A DNA stretch of 5,586 nucleotides from Chlamydiota bacterium (lineage in GTDB: Bacteria > Chlamydiota > Chlamydiia > Chlamydiales > Criblamydiaceae): positions 1 through 5,586 of the forward strand of contig JAJFMC010000018.1 of the NCBI GenBank assembly GCA_021772365.1. Direction: 5' to 3'. Below, piece after piece: positions 1 through 5,586 of this stretch. The notes beneath the pieces were generated by a model. It searched no databases, was not told where the DNA came from, and saw only the letters and a list, made by a program, of their open reading frames with translations. The stretch's first letter is position 1. Every line of letters begins with the position of its first letter. Made by a program: the position numbers and the translations under genes.

Positions 1-987
1 TAGTAAAATGATTTTAGTTCCTGGCCTCAACGCGCTAAACAGTTTGGTCATCATGCGAGCGTCGATCATAGAGCATTCATCGACCAAGAGGAAATTTGTA
101 TGTAGGAACCCTTGCGGTGATAGACTCCTGTTACGTTTGTCAAGTAGGAGTGAGTGGATTGTTTTTGCTTGTAAATCGTTACTTTGTAGCTTGTCACCAA
201 TAGATTGAAGGAGACTTTTCTGTAAATTGGCGGCAGCTTTGCCTGTAGGGGCAGCGAGGGTGATGTTGCATTGGCTTTGCTCATTATGATTTAACGATTC
301 GTAATAAATACGAATGAGGTGGCCTGCTGTATAGGTTTTTCCTGTTCCCGGGCCACCGGTGATGATGCTAAAGGATTGTGTACATCCATGTAAGATGGCT
401 TCTGCTTGTTCAGGAAGTAGGCGTTTGGAGTCGACCATTTCCTTGACCGAAGATTCGACAACGTTACTATCGGGCGTTAGATGAGAGGGTGTACTGATCA
501 TAGAGTTCAATTTTTCTATAAACAACTTCTCATAGTACCAATACTTTTGGAGATAGTAGGTGTTTCCTTGATGACAGAGTGGTCTATTGCTCTTTTCTTC
601 AGGTGTGAATATTAGCGACGAGGGGAGTTGTTTCGCTCCTTTCATCACCATATGTTCGATCGCTTTAAAATCGAGATCTTTACTTTCTTCTAAAGAGCAA
701 AGACTATGTGGAGCTGGTTTTAGTGTGTTACCGTCGGCTATGATACACATATGCCCTAAGCGTGTTGCTAAGGCTAGGTAGCAGATAAAGGTAGCGACTT
801 CATCAGTAGGGGGTTCAAATGTTTTGAGTAACGTTTCTGCAAGGAAATAGTCGCTATAGGAAAAATAGCCTTCTGTCGTAATAGATTCTAGGAAGGGCCA
901 GTGCAGTTTGGCTTTTTTGGAAGAGTGCTTTCTTCTGATTGCATGGGGGTGCGATTCGAGAAACATTTTTTGTGCTATTCCGCTCAT
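1..987 (-). CDS. recD: RecD, exodeoxyribonuclease V alpha subunit (N-terminal part, 3' end beyond the window)
   Basis: The frame is open from the ATG at 987 to the left edge with no stop, giving 329 residues, about half of a usual RecD (E. coli about 608). RecD is the SF1B 5'-3' helicase of RecBCD, which drives the complex along the 5'-ended strand and influences nuclease control and Chi response. The N-terminal RecC-contacting domain includes ATRLGHMCI (about 74-82; compare GHVCL in E. coli) and an NTYYLQKYWYYEK segment (142-154) like the family's 'lYl.r...yE'. The motor then begins with Walker A ITGGPGTGKT (209-218, K217), motif Ia LAAPTGKAA (244-252), KTIHSLL (275-281) and Walker B LLVDECSMID (300-309). 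The visible part ends in KIILL, where the family continues with motif III (GDxxQL). Walker A lies about 40 residues later than in E. coli (K177), so the N-terminal domain is longer, with a basic stretch near residues 18-28. The start is chosen from a GGGGAG site 7 bases upstream and the one-base overlap with recB. Without the 3' half I cannot rule out a downstream lesion. Confidence 0.95.
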   Translation of the reverse strand, partial: MSGIAQKMFLESHPHAIRRKHSSKKAKLHWPFLESITTEGYFSYSDYFLAETLLKTFEPPTDEVATFICYLALATRLGHMCIIADGNTLKPAPHSLCSLEESKDLDFKAIEHMVMKGAKQLPSSLIFTPEEKSNRPLCHQGNTYYLQKYWYYEKLFIEKLNSMISTPSHLTPDSNVVESSVKEMVDSKRLLPEQAEAILHGCTQSFSIITGGPGTGKTYTAGHLIRIYYESLNHNEQSQCNITLAAPTGKAAANLQKSLLQSIGDKLQSNDLQAKTIHSLLLDKRNRSLSPQGFLHTNFLLVDECSMIDARMMTKLFSALRPGTKIILL

Positions 988-1000
988 TACTCTGCTCCCC
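987..1000 (-). promoter_or_regulatory. Ribosome binding site and stop/start overlap for recD
   Basis: The minus strand reads GGGGAG at 1000-995, then a 7-base spacer, then the recD ATG at 987-985. The recB stop TAA (989-987) shares one base with this ATG. The site is the strong purine-rich kind and decides between this start and a second in-frame ATG at recD codon 8 (966-964), which lacks a comparable upstream site at proper spacing. Confidence 0.85.
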
Positions 1001-4000
1001 TTTCGTTTCTAAATTCTTTATCCATGGCAATCATGCCTGTATCGTGCTGCGTCGTTGAAAGTCCTCTTAAGTAGATGTAGTAGGTGCCGCCAAAAAATTT
1101 CTCAAAAGGTTCTGGTTCGATGAGTGCAAGGTACCTTTTAAGGGCTTCTTTATATAGGGAAGCTTGAAGAAAGTATTGGTGGTCGATGACACTCGCTTTG
1201 ATCTGTTTAAGGTTGTAGCTGGATATATCATTTCCAAGCCAGTTGCTCTTCCAGTCGATGATATAGTAGCGATTGTTGGCTTTGAGGACGAGATCGATGA
1301 TTCCTTTGAGATAACCAGGGAGGTACTCTACCTCTTCGACATAAGGAGTAGTGCTGCTGATTGGATAGACAAATTCCATTTCTCGATATGTAGAGTGCAT
1401 GGGAATATCTTTAAGACAAAATTCGTCGATTGTGGCATTCAATACGTTTTCGACGATTTCACAAACTGCTGTTGTCCAGGGTTCGTATTTCGTCCCTCGC
1501 GTATATTTGGATACATGTTCTTCAATGTTTTTTTGTTGGAAATCTAACGTTTCAAGGATAAGATGTAGGAGGTTACCGGTTTCACTACCTGCCGGAAGGG
1601 TGAAAGGTGACTTCTCTTCGGAAAGAAAATCTGCTGGTGCTGGTTCATCGATAATGAGCGCTCCGCTCGACGAGTGCGATTTTGTCAGAGAGCTGAATGA
1701 CTGCATGAATAGATCGTATCCCGGAATTGTGACTGTTTCTGGTGGGATTAGAGTTGTGTCAGACGCTTCTTTGATGCTCTCAACAGGTGGCAACTCGAGC
1801 TTTTCTAGTTGGATCGTGGTGATGTGTGGGTGTTTTACTGCGATAGCTTCGAGGGACGATGGATCCGGTGTTTGTATCTTTTGATACATCTCCTCATATG
1901 TCAACGGTAAAGAGTCGCTAATTTTGCTAAGATATAGGTCCATTGGTGAAGCGCAACCATATTCGACTTTCGATTTGTCGACATAGGCGACAGGAATATA
2001 TAGGCGGTATTTTGCGCGTGTCATACCGACGTAGAGAAGGCGCATTTTCTCGGCATCGAGTTCTCTACAGAATGCGAGATAGTCGAGGTCATTTTTATCT
2101 AAAATAGCTTTAATTACCCTTCCGTGCTCTGTGGGTATCGGAACGATTTTATTCGGAGAAGTTCCTCGTTTAATGGCAGCGAGTGTATAGACAACATCGT
2201 ACTCTAACCCTTTGCTGGAGTGCATGGTGATGATATTGACTGCATCGCATTGTGGGTCTCTTCGACGTTTGACCTGTGATTCATCGTTGAGGGCCATATC
2301 CTCAAATGCATCGAGGTAGGTGATAAGATCATCGGGAGAAGGATTTGTCTTTGATTGGTATTCCATCAAACTCTCCGCAATTTGTTGCAGGTCGTCATAG
2401 AACTCGAGGCCATCACTGCATGAGAGGATAGATTCTAGGATAGAGAGTTTTATACCTAAATAATTTTTTAATTTGTTTGAGTAAGTCTTCGGCCAAGTGC
2501 TGAGAAGGAGCTCTTCGAAAAAGGAGGAGAATCCTGACTCAAACAGTTTTCTTCTGAGAACATGAAATGTTTCGAGGATTGTTTCCAGATGTGAATCACT
2601 AATGATTTCTAGGAGTTCAGTGTGTGTGTAGCGGATGATTTGGCCACCAAGAGCCGTTTTGATGGCACTTTGATCAATTGGGTCGATCGTTGCTACAAGA
2701 AGTTCCTTCAATGCACGGAGGGCAGGTGACTCTGCTAGTGATGTACTTCTTTGCAACACATGCGGAATTTGCTGCTGGTGCAAGAAATTGCTGAGACGCT
2801 CGGCTTGGTATCTGTCGCTGACGAGAATGGCGATCTCACTGAGTGGCACTGTTGTAGATGATCGAATATTTTGGATTTCTTGAGCGATATGCGGAAAAAA
2901 CGTTTCGGATTCCATTTGCTCAAGAGGAAAAACATTGGAGCGTTTTGCTGTGGTAAGCGTTACACAGAAGTTAACGGCTGTTAGTGAGTCAGAGAAATCC
3001 GGTGAGGAATCGGATTTTCCCGCTTTGACGGGATGGTAGGGTAAAGACTTGTTCAGTTGGGGGAGCGGGATGAGGTCTGTAGCATTTTCATCGGAGAAAA
3101 GGGTGTTGAGAGCATCGATTAGTGGAGGTGTTGATCGGTAGTTTGTGTCGAGAGAGGCGATATGTTCTTTACCAAGGGCTTCTGCAGCGGAGAGGTATGT
3201 GTAAATGTCTGCCTGTCTGAAGGAGTAGATCGCTTGTTTCGGATCACCAACGAGATATAGATAGCGGGTACCATCTTGCGATAGGAAAAGACTTTTGAAA
3301 ATATTCCACTGGAGAGGGTCGGTATCTTGAAATTCGTCGATAATTGCTACGGTATACTTCTTTTGCACATGTTCTCTAAATGAAGCGTTGTCAGTGGCAT
3401 CGTACATATGCTGAAGGAGGTCGTTGAAGTTAATTTTCTCTTCTTGCGCGCAGTAATGCTTGAGGTGTTTCTTGCAGTCACGTGCAAGTCTAGTCAGAAT
3501 GACTTCTGCTGAGCGTGCTCTCTGAGTGATTGGAACGAGAGTTTCTTCCAACAGGGAAATCAGATTGGGGTAGTGAACTTCTATGGGTTCTTTGGGTTGC
3601 TTATTCTTACCGTTATCGGGATGCAACATGTCGTAGATCACTAGACCATCAGCTATCAGCCTACGAAAATACGATTTGGTGATTTCCTCTTTATCGAGGC
3701 ATTGGCAGAAGTGGTTGACTGCTTCATCAGGGTCAGCAGGGGAACGTGGTTTTTTGTAGAAAGCTTTTAGTTTTTCGTAATCCTGCCAGACGTGATCACC
3801 TACGATGTGATGCTTTATTTTTAATTGTTGAAGACATTCTTTAAAAGTGTTGTAATCCTCCAAAAAACCGGGTGTTTCTGCTATCTCAGACTCTTGAACG
3901 ATCAGTCTCATCAAGGACTTTTCGAGGTTTTCATATTGACCCATGCATGATTTGAGAAGTCGGTCAATTTGTTCGGAGCAGTATTTATCGTGACATACCT

Positions 4001-4508
4001 CTGAGCGAACAACATTTTTAATGACTGATTGAATGTCTTGCATCGATAGCTGTTCAGAAAAGTTTGTGTCGAGGCTCATATTTCCTTCAAAAACGTGCTC
4101 TCGAAGCATTTTTGAGCAGAATCCATGGATCGTATTAATCTGTGCTTGGTCGAAACAAAAGAGGGCATCTTCAAGTGCTCGCTGTGCCGATATTATTTCT
4201 TCTGAGCTTTTTTCCAGGATGTCAGAAAGGTAGTGGTTTTCTGCAACAATACCTTCATTTAACATGTTGATGGAAGAGACGATGTTTTGTCGGATTCGCA
4301 TGATGAGATCGCGCGTAGCTGCTCGCGTGAAAGTAACGACGAGGATCTCGTTGATCTTTAATGGAGCTTGTCTTTCTGGGTGATTTTCTATCAGCAGCCT
4401 AACGACGATATTCTCGATAGAAAAGGTCTTTCCCGTTCCCGCTGACGCTTCTAATAGATAGTTTTGGTGGATGTTGAGAGTTTTATCAAGTACGTTAAAC
4501 TGCTGCAT
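987..4508 (-). CDS. recB: RecB, exodeoxyribonuclease V beta subunit (helicase and nuclease)
   Basis: This is a complete RecB of 1173 residues, close to the E. coli length (about 1180). It is the 3'-5' SF1A helicase and the sole nuclease of RecBCD, acting on double-strand DNA ends in the cytoplasm. Helicase motifs appear in order: Walker A ASAGTGKT (21-28, K27), motif Ia VTFTRAAT (58-65), NTIHGFC (125-131), NFNDLL (360-365), Walker B DEFQDT (391-396), motif III VGDPKQAIYSFRQAD (420-434), NYRS (456-459), MHSSKGLEY (762-770) and motif VI LLYVGMTRAK (824-833). A variable linker with the conserved SFSSL (937-941) leads to the nuclease domain. Its active-site set is H982 (GNLLH), D1072 (GIIDLV), D1085 and K1087 (IIDWKSN), Q1115 and Y1119 (QASLY). 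The D1072-D1085 spacing of 13 equals that of E. coli D1067-D1080. The end carries YYIYLRGL, typical of RecB. The ATG at 4508 is supported by GGAG 7 bases upstream and by the near N-terminal position of Walker A. Both ends overlap the neighbouring genes by one base. No frameshift or missing key residue is seen, so it should be active. Confidence 0.97.
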   Translation of the reverse strand: MQQFNVLDKTLNIHQNYLLEASAGTGKTFSIENIVVRLLIENHPERQAPLKINEILVVTFTRAATRDLIMRIRQNIVSSINMLNEGIVAENHYLSDILEKSSEEIISAQRALEDALFCFDQAQINTIHGFCSKMLREHVFEGNMSLDTNFSEQLSMQDIQSVIKNVVRSEVCHDKYCSEQIDRLLKSCMGQYENLEKSLMRLIVQESEIAETPGFLEDYNTFKECLQQLKIKHHIVGDHVWQDYEKLKAFYKKPRSPADPDEAVNHFCQCLDKEEITKSYFRRLIADGLVIYDMLHPDNGKNKQPKEPIEVHYPNLISLLEETLVPITQRARSAEVILTRLARDCKKHLKHYCAQEEKINFNDLLQHMYDATDNASFREHVQKKYTVAIIDEFQDTDPLQWNIFKSLFLSQDGTRYLYLVGDPKQAIYSFRQADIYTYLSAAEALGKEHIASLDTNYRSTPPLIDALNTLFSDENATDLIPLPQLNKSLPYHPVKAGKSDSSPDFSDSLTAVNFCVTLTTAKRSNVFPLEQMESETFFPHIAQEIQNIRSSTTVPLSEIAILVSDRYQAERLSNFLHQQQIPHVLQRSTSLAESPALRALKELLVATIDPIDQSAIKTALGGQIIRYTHTELLEIISDSHLETILETFHVLRRKLFESGFSSFFEELLLSTWPKTYSNKLKNYLGIKLSILESILSCSDGLEFYDDLQQIAESLMEYQSKTNPSPDDLITYLDAFEDMALNDESQVKRRRDPQCDAVNIITMHSSKGLEYDVVYTLAAIKRGTSPNKIVPIPTEHGRVIKAILDKNDLDYLAFCRELDAEKMRLLYVGMTRAKYRLYIPVAYVDKSKVEYGCASPMDLYLSKISDSLPLTYEEMYQKIQTPDPSSLEAIAVKHPHITTIQLEKLELPPVESIKEASDTTLIPPETVTIPGYDLFMQSFSSLTKSHSSSGALIIDEPAPADFLSEEKSPFTLPAGSETGNLLHLILETLDFQQKNIEEHVSKYTRGTKYEPWTTAVCEIVENVLNATIDEFCLKDIPMHSTYREMEFVYPISSTTPYVEEVEYLPGYLKGIIDLVLKANNRYYIIDWKSNWLGNDISSYNLKQIKASVIDHQYFLQASLYKEALKRYLALIEPEPFEKFFGGTYYIYLRGLSTTQHDTGMIAMDKEFRNERGAE

Positions 4509-4519
4509 TACTTAACTCC
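4508..4519 (-). promoter_or_regulatory. Ribosome binding site and stop/start overlap for recB
   Basis: On the minus strand GGAG lies at 4519-4516, followed by a 7-base spacer and the recB ATG at 4508-4506. The recC stop TAA (4510-4508) shares its last A with that ATG (TAATG). The Shine-Dalgarno sequence is inside the last codons of recC, so a ribosome finishing recC is placed to restart on recB. This fixes the recB start with good confidence. Coupling itself is inferred from the geometry. Confidence 0.85.
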
Positions 4520-5586
4520 ATCCGTTTCCACTGTGGCCAATTTGTCGGGAAACCACGCTTTGTAGATAGGCGATAAATGATTGTCGGCGTGGGGCTTCCA
4601 GTTGTCGATCATCGATTTTGCTGAAGGGAGAATTTTCGAATGTACCGACCACTCGAGGTAGTCGTTGTAAATGGGCTTAAATGCATTATTAAGCGTTTTT
4701 TTCATCGTCTCGTTGAGCTTTTTTTCTTCGCCATTGAGGATGTCGTTAGTCCATTCAGGAACGAGTGGCGATGGCGAGGTCAATGAAGCCTCATACAGGT
4801 TGATAATATGTAGAAGAAGCTGTTTTGGATCAAATGCATCGCAAAATTTCTCTTCACATTTTTTCGATTTAATAGGAATGATTGACCATGCAATCGGCAA
4901 TTGATTTCGACGAATAGCGCAACCTAATAGCACATATTCTGCCCAGCATTTCATGATCCCTTCAGGGGTGTCGTCTGTATAAGCAAACAGACCTTTTGGC
5001 GATACATAGGGAATAGTTCCGGTGATTAGGACGTTTTTACCGTTGTGTTCGGCTTCTACAGGTGGGAGTATCCAGCGGTTTTCCTCATCGGTGTAGGGGG
5101 CCTCACACTCTTCTGTAAACACCATACTGGTAATTTCTTCGTGATCAACACCCATAGTTTCGAGGATGGTGTGGATATGTTGTATATCTCGTGACGATTT
5201 TTCTTCAGCAACTTCTCTGAATAGTCCCATGGGTAGGATCCCTTCATTTTCTGCTTTAGACATGATTGTTTCAGGGGTATGTTTCAGTGCTGCTTTTTTG
5301 ATGATCGAAGCATCAAGTGGTGTCAGGGTAAATGTTTCTCCGACTTGCAATTGTTGATCGTCGCTGTTTTTGATGTAGACACCTAGCGTCTTGTTAAAGT
5401 AGAGCTTTAACGGATTCCGCACGCAGCCGGTTAGCTCTGAAATATCGATGAAGGTGGTGGATTCTTCAGTCGAATGATCACATGATTCTGCAGCAAAATC
5501 TTGAATAAATTGATGGGGAGGATTCTTTTCGTGACTGTAAAATCTTTTTGCTGAAAGGTAGTTGGATGTTGAATAGTTCGATAGGG
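4508..5586 (-). CDS. recC: RecC, exodeoxyribonuclease V gamma subunit (C-terminal part, 5' end beyond the window)
   Basis: This frame stays open from the right edge to the TAA at 4510-4508, giving 358 residues. That is about a third of a typical RecC (E. coli RecC is about 1120 residues). A GTG at 5422-5420 could be mistaken for a start, but the 54 codons upstream of it read sensibly and without a stop. They lead into the RecC-type segment ISELTGCVRNPLKLYFNKTL, which spans that GTG. It matches the conserved RecC motif of an 'L..f..hP.r.f....L' pattern at the start of the C-terminal domain. Further on come a LPMGLF element (compare LPxGxFG in the family) and GTIPYVSPKG (visible residues 189-198), where true nucleases of this fold have G-x-(I/V)-D. 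The catalytic Asp is absent and no D/E-x-K follows, as expected for RecC, whose nuclease-like fold is inactive. RecC bridges RecB and RecD, splits the incoming duplex and recognises Chi. The gene is translationally coupled to recB. The family call is firm; the N-terminal two thirds cannot be judged. Confidence 0.93.
   Translation of the reverse strand, partial: LSNYSTSNYLSAKRFYSHEKNPPHQFIQDFAAESCDHSTEESTTFIDISELTGCVRNPLKLYFNKTLGVYIKNSDDQQLQVGETFTLTPLDASIIKKAALKHTPETIMSKAENEGILPMGLFREVAEEKSSRDIQHIHTILETMGVDHEEITSMVFTEECEAPYTDEENRWILPPVEAEHNGKNVLITGTIPYVSPKGLFAYTDDTPEGIMKCWAEYVLLGCAIRRNQLPIAWSIIPIKSKKCEEKFCDAFDPKQLLLHIINLYEASLTSPSPLVPEWTNDILNGEEKKLNETMKKTLNNAFKPIYNDYLEWSVHSKILPSAKSMIDNWKPHADNHLSPIYKAWFPDKLATVETDGVK

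Noticed and set aside
66..284. Minus-strand open frame of 72 codons
   Set aside because: It lies within recD in another frame. The recD frame here encodes motif Ia, TIHSLL and Walker B, so the 72-codon frame is an artefact.
1..987. A gene-free region of nearly 1 kb at the left edge
   Set aside because: Only short shadow frames are complete here, but hand translation of the minus strand from the ATG at 987 gives an unbroken RecD N-terminus running off the edge.
1399..1884. Plus-strand open frame of 161 codons, and an overlapping one of 127 codons at 1164-1547
   Set aside because: Both lie opposite the RecB nuclease domain and its linker, whose minus-strand frame carries all active-site residues. 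The plus-strand products show no recognisable domain and look like antisense shadows.
4508..5422. A separate 304-residue protein starting at 5422
   Set aside because: The apparent start is a GTG inside a conserved RecC segment. The same frame continues upstream to the window edge without a stop and with RecC-like sequence, so this is the tail of recC, not an independent gene.
1..5586. A new defence or mobile system
   Set aside because: All sequence is accounted for by three standard RecBCD genes. I saw no toxin, restriction, integrase, transposase, CRISPR repeat or reverse transcriptase signal, and no intergenic space that could hold a structured RNA.

Overview
The window is a stretch of one bacterial DNA-repair operon on the minus strand. 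It carries recC (3' part only), then recB (complete), then recD (5' part only), in order of transcription from right to left. Together they encode the RecBCD (exodeoxyribonuclease V) helicase-nuclease, which processes double-strand DNA ends for RecA-dependent repair and degrades foreign linear DNA. The flanking genes run off both edges. No stretch lacks coding sequence, and I see no RNA gene, mobile element, repeat array, promoter or terminator.

Layout. Positions 4508-5586 hold the last 358 codons of recC, covering its degenerate nuclease-like C-terminal domain. Positions 987-4508 hold a full 1173-residue recB with an N-terminal SF1 helicase and a C-terminal nuclease domain. Positions 1-987 hold the first 329 codons of recD, ending just before the helicase motif III expected there. 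The recC-recB and recB-recD junctions have the same design: the stop and the next start share one base (TAATG), and a GGAG Shine-Dalgarno sequence lies 7 bases upstream. This suggests coupled translation of the three subunits.

Organism. The base composition is moderate (about 43-50% G+C in the two 60-base lines I counted), and the proteins are clearly bacterial RecBCD of the Escherichia coli type. The RecB N-terminus and the composition gave me an impression of an environmental, chlamydia-like bacterium, but this rests on memory only and is not established. Other bacteria of moderate G+C are equally possible.

How the genes work together. In the known complex, RecB is a 3'-5' motor and carries the only nuclease. 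RecD is a 5'-3' motor. RecC holds the two together, splits the duplex and scans for Chi. Every RecB helicase and nuclease motif I looked for is present, and the visible RecD motifs are intact, so the operon looks functional. I found no previously undescribed system here; the observations below are small refinements of a housekeeping locus.
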